Assembly (NCBI GenBank): GCA_963703335.1
Contig: OY969812.1
Span: 2,542,001 to 2,606,000 of the forward strand
From: VRUE01 sp963703335
Lineage (GTDB): Bacteria > Actinomycetota > Thermoleophilia > Solirubrobacterales > 70-9
Reading direction: 5' to 3'
Length of the DNA stretch: 64,000 bases
Numbering within the stretch: position 1 is the stretch's first letter; each line of letters begins with the position of its first letter. This document shows positions 41,341-50,193 of the stretch, piece after piece. A program made the translations under genes and the position numbers. Below the pieces are notes generated by a model that saw only the letters and a list, made by a program, of their open reading frames with translations, was not told the origin of the DNA and did not search any database.

Positions 41341-43170
41341 CTAGTCCGGGGTGACGATGGCGAAGCCCGGGTCCGGCTCGTCGAGCAGGCCGAGCAGCTC
41401 GCCGAGCTTGACGCCGTCACCCTCGACCCGGAGGCGGCCGCTCTCGGCCAGCTCGCCGATGTCGGCGGTTTTGAGCAGGAGCTGATTCAGGGCCTCGCGC
41501 TCGATGAGAAGGGTTGCGTCGGCGTCGCTGCCATGGCTGCCGGGCTTGTGACGGAGGACACCGTTGCGGACCGTGATCGCGTGCTGCGCGTCGGGGTCGG
41601 TGATCTGCCAGTCGATCCGTAGGTACTGCGCGGCGGCGCGCGGGCCGTTGAGACGGATCGCCATCGCGTCGAGCAGCTGGCTGACCGTCAGTTGGGCGAG
41701 CACGTCGGGAGGTGCGGTGGCCGTCGGCGTGCCCGAGATGCCCTCGCGCAGCTCCTTGGCGCCCATCAGGAAGAAGTTGCGCCAGCTGGCGTTCTCGGAG
41801 CCGTAGCCGAGCTGCTCGAGCGCTTTGGCCTGCAGCTCGCGCGCCTCGCGGTTCTCGGGCTCGGCGAAGACGAGGTGGTTGACGACCTCGGCGACCCAGC
41901 GGTAGTCGCCCTCGGCGAAGCTGGCGCGGGCCTTCTCGAGTACGGCCGCGGAGCCGCCCATGAACTCGACGTAGCGGCGCGCCTGCTCGACCGGCGGGTG
42001 CTCCCAGAGGTGGGCCGGGTTGCCGTCGAACCAGCCCATGTAGCGCTGGTAGATCGCCTTGGTGTTGTGGCTGATCGAGCCGTAGAACTCGCGGCAGTGC
42101 CACTCTTCGGCGAGGCTGGGCGGCAGCTCGATCAGCTCGGCGATCTCAGGGCCGGTGTGGCCCTGATTGAGCAGGCGCAGGGTCTGGTCGTGCAGGTAGG
42201 TGTAGAGGTCGCGCTGCTTTTCCAGGTAGTCGACGATCCGCTCGCTGCCCCAGCAGGGCCAGTGGTGGCCGGCGAAGAGGACGTCGGAGCGCTCGCCGAA
42301 GAGCTCGATCGCCTCGTCGAGGTAGTGCGCCCAGACGCGCGGGTCGCGAACCAGGGCGCCGCGAGGGGTGAGGATGTTGTGCATCGAGCGGGCGGCGTTG
42401 TCGGCGATGCAGAGCACCCGGGCGTCGGGGAAGTGGATGTTCATCTCGGCCGGCGCCTCGGTCCCCGGCGTCAGCTGGAAGCTCATCCGGACGCCGTCGA
42501 TGAGCTCCTCCTGGCCGGTCTCGACGATGTCGAGGTTGGGCGGGATCAGCGTGATTGTTCCCAGCGAGACGGTCTGGCCGAGGCCAGAGCCGATCTGCCC
42601 GTCGGGGCCGCGACCGAGCAGCGCTCCATACATGTAGCCCGCCCGTCGCGCCATCGCCGTACCCGCGAAGACGTTCTCGCTGACGGCGTGATGGAGGAAG
42701 CCGGCCGGGGCGAGGATCGGGATCCGGCGGGCTTCGATCTCCTCTTCGGAGAGGACGCCCTTGGCGCCGCCGAAGTGATCGACGTGGCTGTGGGTGTAGA
42801 TCAGCCCGGTGACGGGACGGTCGCCGCGATGCTCGCGGTAGAGGGCCAGCGCTGCGGCGGCCGTCTCGGCCGAGACGAGGGGGTCGATCACGACGATGCC
42901 CTCGCGACCCTCGACCACGTGCATGTTGGAGAGGTCGAAGCCGCGCAGCTGGAAGAAGCCGGGGGCAATTTCGAAGAGCCCGGCGATGCAGCCGAGCTGC
43001 GACTGACGCCAGAGGTTCGGGTCGGCGGTCGGCGGCGGGTCCTCGGCGAGGAAGTCGTAGGACTCGAGCTCCCAGACGACGCGGCCGTTGTCGTCTTCGA
43101 CTCGAGGCGGATCGAAAGGTGCGATGAGGCCGCGTCGCGCTTCCTCGAAGTCGCCGACCGGCTCTGCCAC
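41341..43170 (-). CDS. Alkyl sulfatase, SdsA1-type metallo-beta-lactamase fold
   Basis: 609 residues. The N-terminal MBL domain has the zinc motif THSHVDHFGG (about 125-134) and downstream ligands in MNIHFPDARVLC and FAGHHWPCWG. A central alkyl-sulfatase dimerisation domain includes ISHNTKAIYQRYMGWFDGNP. The C-terminal ~120 residues are an SCP2-like lipid-binding domain. Known homologues hydrolyse primary alkyl sulfates such as SDS. No signal peptide is evident, so it may act inside the cell. It ends an apparent operon with beta-oxidation-type genes, which could use the released fatty alcohol after oxidation. Confidence 0.9.
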   Translation of the reverse strand: MAEPVGDFEEARRGLIAPFDPPRVEDDNGRVVWELESYDFLAEDPPPTADPNLWRQSQLGCIAGLFEIAPGFFQLRGFDLSNMHVVEGREGIVVIDPLVSAETAAAALALYREHRGDRPVTGLIYTHSHVDHFGGAKGVLSEEEIEARRIPILAPAGFLHHAVSENVFAGTAMARRAGYMYGALLGRGPDGQIGSGLGQTVSLGTITLIPPNLDIVETGQEELIDGVRMSFQLTPGTEAPAEMNIHFPDARVLCIADNAARSMHNILTPRGALVRDPRVWAHYLDEAIELFGERSDVLFAGHHWPCWGSERIVDYLEKQRDLYTYLHDQTLRLLNQGHTGPEIAELIELPPSLAEEWHCREFYGSISHNTKAIYQRYMGWFDGNPAHLWEHPPVEQARRYVEFMGGSAAVLEKARASFAEGDYRWVAEVVNHLVFAEPENREARELQAKALEQLGYGSENASWRNFFLMGAKELREGISGTPTATAPPDVLAQLTVSQLLDAMAIRLNGPRAAAQYLRIDWQITDPDAQHAITVRNGVLRHKPGSHGSDADATLLIEREALNQLLLKTADIGELAESGRLRVEGDGVKLGELLGLLDEPDPGFAIVTPD

Positions 43171-43172
43171 GA

Positions 43173-44402
43173 CTAGCCCTTTGCCGCGGCAATGAGTTCA
43201 GGTGCCGGCCGGTAGGCGTCGCCGTGCTCGGCCCGGAGCTGTTCCAGCAAGGCGACGGCGCGCTCGGGGCCGAGCAGCCCGGTGAACTCAATTGGCCCGC
43301 GCGGCCAGTTGAATCCGAGCCGCATCGCCGTGTCCATGTCGGCGGCGGAGCCGATCTCCTCTTCGCGGGCGAAGGCAGCCTCGTTGGCGATCTGGGCGAT
43401 GAGGCGGGGGAGGATCTCGGGGGCAGCGGGGTCGATCTGGGCCAGCTGCTCTGGATCCAAGCTCAACTCTCCCGTTCCGCTGGTCTTCTCTTGCCGTGAC
43501 AGTTGGTGTGAAGGCGCAGCGGCAGCGGGGTTGGGAGGATCGCCGTAGTCGTAGAAGCCCTGACCGCTCTTGCGACCGAGGCGCCCCTCACCGACCAGGC
43601 GTTCCTGGATTGGGCTGGGGCGCCAGCGCTCCGGTTCGCCCCCCTGGGCGTAGAAGGAGCGGGCGACGCTTAGGTTGACGTCGAGCCCAATCAAGTCGAT
43701 CAGCTCAAAGGGCCCCATGCGGAAGCCGCCACCGAGACGGCAGACCCGGTCGATTGTCGCCGCGTCGGCCACGTTCGCCGCCAACATGCGCAGCGACTCC
43801 AGGGTGAACGGCCGGGCGAGGCGATTGGCGATAAAGCCGGGGCTGTCCTTGGCCTGGATCGGCGTGCGTCCCATGCGCACGCCGACCTCGGTGGTCGCCT
43901 CGAGTACTGCGGCAGCCGAGTCGGCTGTGGCGACGACCTCAACCAGCTTCATCAGCGCCGGTGGGTTGAAGAAGTGCATGCCGACGACTCGCTCGCGTTG
44001 CGGCACCCCGGCGGCAATGGGGGTGATCGGCAGCGAGGAGGTGTTGCTGGCAAGGATCGCCTCCGGCCCACAGGCGTCGGCGAGGGCGGCGAACAGCTCG
44101 CGCTTCAGTTCGAGGTCCTCGGGCGCCGCCTCGATCACCAGGTCACATTCGCCGAGATCGCCAAGGCTTGCCGTGGCGCCGACACGGGTGCTGGCCTCAT
44201 TCGCTTCGGAATCGCTCCACATGCCCTTTGAAGCTCCCTTTGCGAGGGCCTGGTGCAAACGGCGCATGCCAGTCTCAAGCGCCTCTGCGACGGGATCGTG
44301 CAGGCGCGTCTCATAGCCCCCCAGGGCCGCTACCTGGGCGATCCCGGCGCCCATCGTGCCCGCGCCGACCACCCCGATCCGCTTGACGCTGCCGACCGTC
44401 AC
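43173..44402 (-). CDS. 3-hydroxyacyl-CoA dehydrogenase
   Basis: 409 residues. NAD-binding GVVGAGTMGAGIAQ at the N-terminus, catalytic His in GMHFFNPPALMKLVEVV, and KDSPGFIANRL before the first C-terminal domain. A second 3HCDH C-terminal domain (about 300-405) follows a Pro/Ser linker, so both halves of the dimer-forming region are in one chain, as in PaaH/FadB2-like enzymes. It oxidises L-3-hydroxyacyl-CoA, probably in fatty-acid or aromatic-acid breakdown. It overlaps the enoyl-CoA hydratase gene by four bases. Confidence 0.92.
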   Translation of the reverse strand: MTVGSVKRIGVVGAGTMGAGIAQVAALGGYETRLHDPVAEALETGMRRLHQALAKGASKGMWSDSEANEASTRVGATASLGDLGECDLVIEAAPEDLELKRELFAALADACGPEAILASNTSSLPITPIAAGVPQRERVVGMHFFNPPALMKLVEVVATADSAAAVLEATTEVGVRMGRTPIQAKDSPGFIANRLARPFTLESLRMLAANVADAATIDRVCRLGGGFRMGPFELIDLIGLDVNLSVARSFYAQGGEPERWRPSPIQERLVGEGRLGRKSGQGFYDYGDPPNPAAAAPSHQLSRQEKTSGTGELSLDPEQLAQIDPAAPEILPRLIAQIANEAAFAREEEIGSAADMDTAMRLGFNWPRGPIEFTGLLGPERAVALLEQLRAEHGDAYRPAPELIAAAKG

Positions 44403-45169
44403 TTGCCCTCGAATTTGGGCTCTCGCTTCTCGAGGAAGGCCAGCATGCCCTCGACCCTGTCCTCGGTCGCCATCGCTAGCTCGTAGAGCCGCCTCTCGTG
44501 CTCTATGCCGGTGCTGAGCGCGGTCTCCTCGGCGGCGACCACCGCCTGCTTGGCGAGCCGGGAGGCGATCGGTGGCTGCTCGGCAATGCGGTGGGCGAGA
44601 CCGATCGCTTCTTTCAGCCAGGAATCCTCGCTCGTCACTATGTTGACCAGGCCCAGCTGCTGTGCCCGCTCAGCGTCGAAGCGCTTGCCGGTCAACACGT
44701 ACTCCATCGCCTGCTGCTTGCCGAGTACACGGGCGAGCCGCTGCGTGCCGCCGCCACCGGGGATGATCCCGAGGTTGATCTCCGGCTGACCGAAGGTGGC
44801 GTTCTGCGAAGCGACGATCATGTCGCAGGCGAGCGCCAGCTCGCAGCCACCGCCCAGCGCGTAGCCGGAAACAGCGGCGATCATCGGCGTCTTGATCGCC
44901 GCCAGGCGTCGCCAGAACGATGCCGCTGGGTGGCGCAGCGCCTCGGCGAAGCTACGCTCGCTCATCGCCTTGATGTCGGCGCCTGCGGCGAAGACCTTGT
45001 CGGAGCCGGCGACGACGATGCAGCGCACCTCGGGGTCGGGATCGAGCTGCTCCAGCAGGCCGGCGAGCAGCTCCATCACCTCCGGCGAGAGCGCGTTGCG
45101 CGCCTCGGGCCGGTTGAGGCGCAGCAGGGCGACGTGGCCGTCGCGCGAGCTCTCGACCAGCTCGGCCAA
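44399..45169 (-). CDS. Enoyl-CoA hydratase/isomerase family
   Basis: 256 residues, crotonase fold. Oxyanion-hole segments AAGADIKAM and YALGGGCELALACD, and both catalytic glutamates, one in GGGCELA and one in QPEINLGIIPGGGGT, are present, so hydratase activity is expected. It starts three bases after the acyl-CoA dehydrogenase stop and overlaps the dehydrogenase downstream, forming a continuous set of beta-oxidation steps. Confidence 0.93.
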   Translation of the reverse strand: MAELVESSRDGHVALLRLNRPEARNALSPEVMELLAGLLEQLDPDPEVRCIVVAGSDKVFAAGADIKAMSERSFAEALRHPAASFWRRLAAIKTPMIAAVSGYALGGGCELALACDMIVASQNATFGQPEINLGIIPGGGGTQRLARVLGKQQAMEYVLTGKRFDAERAQQLGLVNIVTSEDSWLKEAIGLAHRIAEQPPIASRLAKQAVVAAEETALSTGIEHERRLYELAMATEDRVEGMLAFLEKREPKFEGK

Positions 45170-45172
45170 GGG

Positions 45173-46342
45173 CTACTCGGCCACCATCGGAGTCATGGCG
45201 TTGATGCCCGTGGCGGCGCGGCCGATGATCATCTTTTGGATCTGCGAGGTGCCCTCGTACAGGGTGGTGACGCGGGCGTCGCGCAGGTAGCGCTCGACCG
45301 GGTAGTCGTCGACGTAGCCGGCTCCGCCGTGGACCTGGATCGCCAGGTTGGCGCACTCGACCGCGGACTCGGTCGCGTAGAGCTTCGCCACCGAGGTCTC
45401 GGTCGTGTTCGGCTTACCTTCGTCCTTGAGCACGCCCGCGCGGTAGACCAGCATCCGCGAGGCGTCGCGCTTGAGGATCATGTCGGCGATCATCTCCTGG
45501 ACCAGCTGGAAGCGGGCGAGGGGGACGCCGAACTGCTTGCGCTCTTTGGCGTAGGCAACCGAAGCTTCGACGCAGCCTTCGCAGATGCCGACGCAGCCGG
45601 CGGCGACGCTGTAGCGACCGTTGTCCAGCGCGCTCATCGCGACCTTGAAGCCGTCGCCGATCTCTCCCAGCATCGCGTCCTCGCCGACCTCGACCGAGTC
45701 GAGAGAGATCTCGCCGGTGTCGGAGGAGCGCAGCCCGAGCTTGCCGTGGATCTCCTGCGTGGTGAAGCCCTCGCTGTCGCAGGGGACGAGGAAGCAGGCG
45801 AGGCCCTTGTGCTTCTTCTCGGGATCGGTCTGGGCGAAGATCAGCGCCACCTCGGAGAAGTTGGCGAGCGAGATCCACATCTTCTGGCCGCTGATCGACC
45901 AGCCGCCCTCGGTCTTGGTCGCGCGGGTGCGCAGGTTGGCGGCATCGGAGCCGGTGTCGGGCTCGGTCAGGCCAAAGCAGCCGAGCGCCTCGCCCGAGCA
46001 AAGCCGCGGCAGCCACTTCTGCTTCTGCTCCTCCGTGCCCCACTTCTCGATCGAGCCGGCGACGAGGGAGGTTTGCACCGAGACGACGGTGCGGGCGGAG
46101 GAGTCGGCGCGGCCGACCTGTTCGACGATCAGCCCGTATCCGAGGTAGTCGAGGCCGCGACCGCCGTACTGCTCGGCGACCGGGGCGCCGAGGTAGCCGA
46201 CCTCGCCCAGCTTGCTCGCCAGCTCACGGTCGAAGCGCGCGGCCCGGTCGTTGTCTCGGACCCGCGGCGAGATCTCCTTGTCGGCGAATTCCCGCGCCGT
46301 TTCGGAGATCAGCCGCTGCTCATCGGTCAACTGGAAGTCCAT
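45173..46342 (-). CDS. Acyl-CoA dehydrogenase
   Basis: 389 residues. FAD/substrate motifs CFGLTEPDTGSDAANLRT and WISLANFSEVALIFAQ, and the catalytic Glu in LYEGTSQIQKMIIGR near the C-terminus, as in short/medium-chain enzymes. It introduces the trans-2 double bond into acyl-CoA. ATG with an AAGGGG site. It leads the hydratase/dehydrogenase/sulfatase operon; the palindrome at 46371-46419 lies just upstream. Confidence 0.93.
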   Translation of the reverse strand: MDFQLTDEQRLISETAREFADKEISPRVRDNDRAARFDRELASKLGEVGYLGAPVAEQYGGRGLDYLGYGLIVEQVGRADSSARTVVSVQTSLVAGSIEKWGTEEQKQKWLPRLCSGEALGCFGLTEPDTGSDAANLRTRATKTEGGWSISGQKMWISLANFSEVALIFAQTDPEKKHKGLACFLVPCDSEGFTTQEIHGKLGLRSSDTGEISLDSVEVGEDAMLGEIGDGFKVAMSALDNGRYSVAAGCVGICEGCVEASVAYAKERKQFGVPLARFQLVQEMIADMILKRDASRMLVYRAGVLKDEGKPNTTETSVAKLYATESAVECANLAIQVHGGAGYVDDYPVERYLRDARVTTLYEGTSQIQKMIIGRAATGINAMTPMVAE

Positions 46343-46370
46343 CTCACCCCTTGCTTTCTGGTTCTCGTCT

Positions 46371-46419
46371 GAACTGCATCAACTTTTCCACCTGCCAGAT
46401 AGAGAAGTTGATGCAGTTC
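46371..46419. repeat. AACTGCATCAA palindrome (copy 2)
   Basis: 15-bp perfect arms GAACTGCATCAACTT and complement. Compared with the other copies one stem pair is changed on both sides (C-G for A-T), so pairing is kept. The loop again contains CCTGCCAGATAGAG. It lies between two minus-strand genes. Confidence 0.7.
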
Positions 46420-46430
46420 GGGTCTGGCGG

Positions 46431-47225
46431 TCATGGGAGTTCCCGGCCGAGGGTTGTCTTGAACGCTTCTTGGGCCTCGCGGGTGCGGGGGCCGGGGGCG
46501 TCGGGAAGGTCGGCGCCGTCGATTGCGGAGACGGCTTGGATCTCGCGCGTGGTCGAGGCCAGGAATGCCTCTTTGGCAGCGCGCAGATCGGCGACGGGCC
46601 AGGCGCCCTCATCGACGTCGAGTGCCTTGACCAGGCGGTCGCGGGTGATCGACTCGAGCACGCCGTTGTCGAGCGCCGGCGTGCGCAGGCCTCCCTGCGG
46701 CGAGACCCAGAAGATCGCGGATGTCGGCGGCTCGAGCACGATCCCGTCCGGCTGGACCAGCACGGCCTCGTCGGCCCCCTGCGCTTTGGCGAGTCGGGTC
46801 GCCTGCATGTTCGCCGCGTAGGAGAGCGACTTGACGCCGTTGAGGATCACCGTTGGGCAGTAGGTGACCGTGGCGACGCTGACCGTCTCAGCGTGCGTCG
46901 GGATTGGCTCGGTCATCGCCAGGCGGCGGCCGCCCCGGGTAACGATCAGACGCAGCTGTCCGTCGGCGTCGCCGAGCTCGGCAAGCAGCGCCGCGATCTC
47001 GCTCTCCAGCGCGGCGCGATCGAACTCGAGCTCGATAGCGGCAGCCGAGCGCCCCAGCCGGTCGAGGTGGTCGACGAGAGCGAAGGGCTTGCCCTCATAC
47101 AGCCGGATCACCTCAAAGGCCCCATCTCCTCGGTAGAGCCCGTCGTCCTTCAGCGGCACGACCGCCTCGGCGGTCGCCGTGATCCGCCCATCCACGCTGG
47201 CCAGCTCTCTCGGCTCAGTTTCCAT
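46431..47225 (-). CDS. Class IV aminotransferase (aminodeoxychorismate lyase/branched-chain type)
   Basis: 264 residues, PLP fold-type IV. N-terminal GLYRGDGAFEVIRLYEGKPF and LDRLGRSAAAI are typical; the PLP lysine is expected in LNGVKSLSYAANM, and the C-terminal LESITRDRL and STTREIQAVSAID complete the pattern. PabC, IlvE and D-amino acid transaminases share these motifs; the short length and LASTTREI favour PabC or an IlvE-like enzyme. The ATG lies nine bases after TAGCCT. Confidence 0.85.
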   Translation of the reverse strand: METEPRELASVDGRITATAEAVVPLKDDGLYRGDGAFEVIRLYEGKPFALVDHLDRLGRSAAAIELEFDRAALESEIAALLAELGDADGQLRLIVTRGGRRLAMTEPIPTHAETVSVATVTYCPTVILNGVKSLSYAANMQATRLAKAQGADEAVLVQPDGIVLEPPTSAIFWVSPQGGLRTPALDNGVLESITRDRLVKALDVDEGAWPVADLRAAKEAFLASTTREIQAVSAIDGADLPDAPGPRTREAQEAFKTTLGRELP

Positions 47226-47264
47226 CGACGCGCGAGGCTACCTCAGACCCGCCCCACACCCCAC

Positions 47265-47317
47265 GCGAACTGCATCAAATTCCCTACCTACCAGGCCGAG
47301 AATTTGATGCAGTTCGC
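47265..47317. repeat. AACTGCATCAA palindrome (copy 3)
   Basis: 17-bp perfect arms GCGAACTGCATCAAATT and complement around a 19-nt loop (CCTACCAGGCCGAG). It separates the thiolase and aminotransferase genes. Confidence 0.7.
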
Positions 47318-47331
47318 ATCCGGAGGGTTGA

Positions 47332-48531
47332 TCAGACGGCTTCGAAGATCGTTGCCAGGCCCTGGCCGACGCCTACGCACATGGTGGCGATGCCGTACTT
47401 GCCGCTGCGGCGGCGGAGCTCGCGGACGAGGGTGGTGGCGAGGCGGGCGCCGCTGCAGCCAAGGGGGTGGCCGAGGGCAATTGCGCCGCCGTTGACGTTG
47501 AGCTTCTCCTCGTCGATGCCGAGCTCGCGAGCGCAGGCGAGAACCTGTGAGGCGAAGGCCTCGTTGAGCTCGATCAGGTCGATCTCATCAAGGGCGAGGC
47601 CGGCGGCATCGAGAGCGCGGGGGATGGCGAGGGCCGGGCCGATGCCCATGTAGGCGGGGTCGACGCCGGCGACTCCGGTGGCGACGACGCGGGCGAGGGG
47701 CTCCGCGCTGAGCTTCTTGGCGCCAGTCTCTGAGGCGATTAGCGTGCAGGCGGCCCCGTCGTTAAGGGTTGAGGCGTTACCGGCGGTGACCGTGCCGCCG
47801 TCGCGGAAGGCGGGGCGCAGCTCGGCCATCTTCTCCAGCGAAGCGTCGGTGCGGGGGCCCTCGTCGGTGTCAACGGTGACGGTCTCGCGGCCCTTGGGTG
47901 CCTCGATCGGCGCGATCTCCTCGGCGAAGATCCCCGCCTCTTGTGCTGCAACCGCGCGCTGGTGGCTACGCAGGCCGAAAGCGTCCTGGTCCTCGCGGCT
48001 GATCCCGTAGCGCTCGGCGACGTTCTCGCCGGTCTCGCCCATCGACTCGGTCGAGAGGCCTAGCTCCTCCATGCGCGGGTTGATGAAGCGCCAGCCCAGC
48101 GTCGTGTCGTGCATCGTCTGCGGGCCGCGGGGCAGACCGCGCTCGGGTTTGCCGACTACCCACGGCGCCCGGCTCATCGACTCGACGCCGCCGCCCAGAT
48201 AGAAGTCGCCCTCGCCGAGCTTGACCGCGCGCGCCGCACAGTTGATCGCCTCCAGGCCCGAGGCGCAGAGGCGGTTGACGGTGGCTCCGGGGACGCTGTG
48301 CGGCAGGCCGGCGAGCAGCGCCGCCATCCGCGCCACGTCGCGGTTGTCCTCGCCCGACTGGTTGGCGGCGCCAAAGTAGACGTCGGTGATCCGCTCGGGA
48401 TCGACGCCGGTTCGCTCGACCACGGCGGCGATCGTGTGGGCGGCGAGGTCGTCGGGACGCACGCCGGAGAGAGCGCCGCGGTAGGCGCCCATCGGTGTGC
48501 GCACGGCATCGATCAGATATGCCTCGGCCAC
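47332..48531 (-). CDS. Thiolase (acetyl-CoA / 3-oxoadipyl-CoA type)
   Basis: 399 residues. Nucleophile Cys89 in TVNRLCASGLEA, catalytic His in GHPLGCSGARLA and the second Cys in MCVGVGQG. The segment DTTLGWRFINPRMEELG with ESMGETGENVAE is characteristic of PcaF/PaaJ 3-oxoadipyl-CoA thiolases, so aromatic-acid as well as fatty-acid degradation is possible. GTG start six bases after TTTAAT on the minus strand. It belongs functionally with the genes at 43173-46342. Confidence 0.9.
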   Translation of the reverse strand: MAEAYLIDAVRTPMGAYRGALSGVRPDDLAAHTIAAVVERTGVDPERITDVYFGAANQSGEDNRDVARMAALLAGLPHSVPGATVNRLCASGLEAINCAARAVKLGEGDFYLGGGVESMSRAPWVVGKPERGLPRGPQTMHDTTLGWRFINPRMEELGLSTESMGETGENVAERYGISREDQDAFGLRSHQRAVAAQEAGIFAEEIAPIEAPKGRETVTVDTDEGPRTDASLEKMAELRPAFRDGGTVTAGNASTLNDGAACTLIASETGAKKLSAEPLARVVATGVAGVDPAYMGIGPALAIPRALDAAGLALDEIDLIELNEAFASQVLACARELGIDEEKLNVNGGAIALGHPLGCSGARLATTLVRELRRRSGKYGIATMCVGVGQGLATIFEAV

Positions 48532-48575
48532 GCGAGCATTAAAGGGGACGGCGCGCCTCGGCGTATCCTTGCGGG

Positions 48576-48869
48576 GTGTACTTCGTCCTCGGAACGGTCG
48601 CGATGGTGCTGCTCGTCGTCGGCGTGCTCTTCCTGATCGAGCACTTCTACACGGGCAACAACGCCGAACTGCTCGACTGGAAGCCGACCCGCTCGCCCGA
48701 ACTCGAGGTGCAGAACGAGGTCGACGACGTGCAGCAGATGCTCGAGGCTCAGAACGAGATGCGCCGCCGCCGCGGTGTCGCCGAGCGCGACGAGCAGGAG
48801 CTGCGCGACGAGGTGGCCGCCGAGGAGATGGAGAAGCTGCGTCGACGCAGGCGCACCGAGGCCACCTGA
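48576..48869 (+). CDS. Small membrane protein with coiled-coil tail
   Basis: 97 residues: one N-terminal helix (about 3-22), then a polar region ending in a charged coiled coil (EVDDVQQMLEAQNEMRRRR onwards). No family recognised. The GTG is exactly six bases after TATCCT (48564-48569), supporting a leaderless start. It is followed, one base after its stop, by a Rossmann-fold gene. Confidence 0.7.
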   Translation: MYFVLGTVAMVLLVVGVLFLIEHFYTGNNAELLDWKPTRSPELEVQNEVDDVQQMLEAQNEMRRRRGVAERDEQELRDEVAAEEMEKLRRRRRTEAT

Positions 48870-48870
48870 G

Positions 48871-49302
48871 TTGGCCCGAGCGCTGATCGTCGGTTGCGGC
48901 TGCCGCGGCCGGGAGTTGGGGGGGCGCCTGTCGGCTGAGGGCTGGGCGGTGCGCGGGACGACGCGCAGCAAGGAGGGGCTTGCGGCGATCGAGGCGGCCG
49001 GAATCGAGGCGGCGCTAGCCGATCCCGAGCAGCCGGGGACCTTGCTCGATCTCGTCGGCGACATCGCGGCGGTCTACTGGCTGCTTGGCTCAGCCGTCGG
49101 TTCCGAAGAGAACCTCACGGCAATCCACGGGCCGCGACTGGAGCGCTTCCTGGAACGCCTGGTGGAAACGCCGGTGCGGCGCTTCGTCTACGAGGGCACG
49201 GGCTCCGTCGATGCGGCAGTCCTCGAGCGAGGTGCGACCGCGGTGCGAATCGCAGCAGAGACCTGGCGTATTCCCGTCGAGATCTCCGTGGCCGCGCCCT
49301 AG
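48871..49302 (+). CDS. Short Rossmann-fold protein (NAD-dependent epimerase-like)
   Basis: 143 residues from TTG 48871, one base after the previous stop. It begins ALIVGCGCRGRELGGRL, a nucleotide-binding GxGxxG-like loop, and includes VRRFVYEGTGSVD, the position where extended SDRs keep a Ser/Thr-Tyr region. The length is half of a full SDR and the catalytic YxxxK is not evident, so it may be a reduced relative or a redox sensor. Function not assigned. Confidence 0.65.
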   Translation: MARALIVGCGCRGRELGGRLSAEGWAVRGTTRSKEGLAAIEAAGIEAALADPEQPGTLLDLVGDIAAVYWLLGSAVGSEENLTAIHGPRLERFLERLVETPVRRFVYEGTGSVDAAVLERGATAVRIAAETWRIPVEISVAAP

Positions 49303-49317
49303 CGTGGCCGCGCCCTA

Positions 49318-49362
49318 GGTGTAACGCGCTTCGGCCCTGGTGGAGCCGAAAAACGTTGCACC
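49318..49362. repeat. GGTGYAACG palindrome (copy 3)
   Basis: Arms GGTGTAACG and CGTTGCACC (one G-T wobble) with an inner stem TTCGGC / GCCGAA. It lies between two co-directional genes, ahead of the peroxiredoxin promoter. Confidence 0.6.
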
Positions 49363-49439
49363 TGGGGGCGGCAGGTCGATATCTCTAAACTCCGATAAGG
49401 ATTTAGTGAATTTCAAATAGCGCCCGAGAGGAGCAGTTC

Positions 49440-50111
49440 ATGGCTCTGCAGCTTGGTGATGTAGCACCCGATTTCGAGGCCGACACGACTGAGGGTCGGA
49501 TCAAGTTCCACGACTGGATCGGCGATTCGTGGGCTGTGCTCTTCTCGCACCCGAAGGACTTCACGCCGGTTTGCACGACCGAGCTCGGCTATATGGCGAG
49601 CATCGAGCCCGAGTTCGCCAAGCGCGGCGTCAAGATCATCGGCCTCTCGATCGATCCGCTCGACCGGCACGAGGAGTGGGCCAAGGACATCGAGGACACG
49701 CAGGGCACGGCGCCCAACTACCCGATCATCAGCGACTCTGACTTCAACGTCGCGCGGCTCTACGGGATGCTGCCGGCGGACGTCTCCGGTCCCGTCGAGG
49801 ACCGCACGCCGGTCGACAACCAGACCGTGCGCAACGTCTTCGTCATCGGCCCCGACAAGAAAATCAAACTGATCCTCGTCTACCCGATGACCACCGGGCG
49901 CAACTTCGACGAGGTGCTGCGCGTGATCGACTCGCTGCAGCTCACCGCCAAGCACAAAGTCGCCACCCCGGCCCAGTGGCAGCAGGGCGACGACGTGATC
50001 ATCGCCGGCTCGGTCTCCAACGATCAGGCGAAAGAGGCCTACCCCAACGGCTGGGAGGAGCCGCGCCCGTACATCCGCATTGTTCCTCAGGCTGAGGCCG
50101 AGAAGGCCTAA
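49440..50111 (+). CDS. 1-Cys peroxiredoxin (Prx6/AhpC-TSA family)
   Basis: 223 residues. The peroxidatic Cys45 sits in FTPVCTTELG. The extended C-terminal domain (about 150-220, ending WEEPRPYIRIVPQAE) and lack of an obvious resolving Cys place it in the Prx6 group. It reduces hydroperoxides in the cytoplasm. AGGAG precedes the ATG. The AT-rich 60 nt upstream (TCCGATAAGGA near 49390) may be an operator, unassigned. Confidence 0.93.
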   Translation: MALQLGDVAPDFEADTTEGRIKFHDWIGDSWAVLFSHPKDFTPVCTTELGYMASIEPEFAKRGVKIIGLSIDPLDRHEEWAKDIEDTQGTAPNYPIISDSDFNVARLYGMLPADVSGPVEDRTPVDNQTVRNVFVIGPDKKIKLILVYPMTTGRNFDEVLRVIDSLQLTAKHKVATPAQWQQGDDVIIAGSVSNDQAKEAYPNGWEEPRPYIRIVPQAEAEKA

Positions 50112-50137
50112 GGTCGGCAGCCGCCAAAAACCAAGCC

Positions 50138-50190
50138 TGGCAAGGACGCAGGGAGCGTGGCGTGCCCTGGCACGCGAGCGACCGAGGACG
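50138..50190 (-). repeat. Hairpin element with GCGTCCT flanks (copy 3)
   Basis: On the minus strand GCGTCCTCGG and TGCGTCCTTGCC bracket a hairpin GCGTGCC-AG-GGCACGC. Stem sequence differs from the other two copies. It lies in the gap between convergent genes. Confidence 0.6.
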
Positions 50191-50193
50191 CAG

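Noticed and set aside
41692..43176. Long plus-strand open frame opposite the alkyl sulfatase (also similar ones at 44498-46372 and 20133-21659)
   Set aside because: Shadows of real genes in GC-rich DNA; no family resemblance, while the opposite strand encodes clear enzymes.
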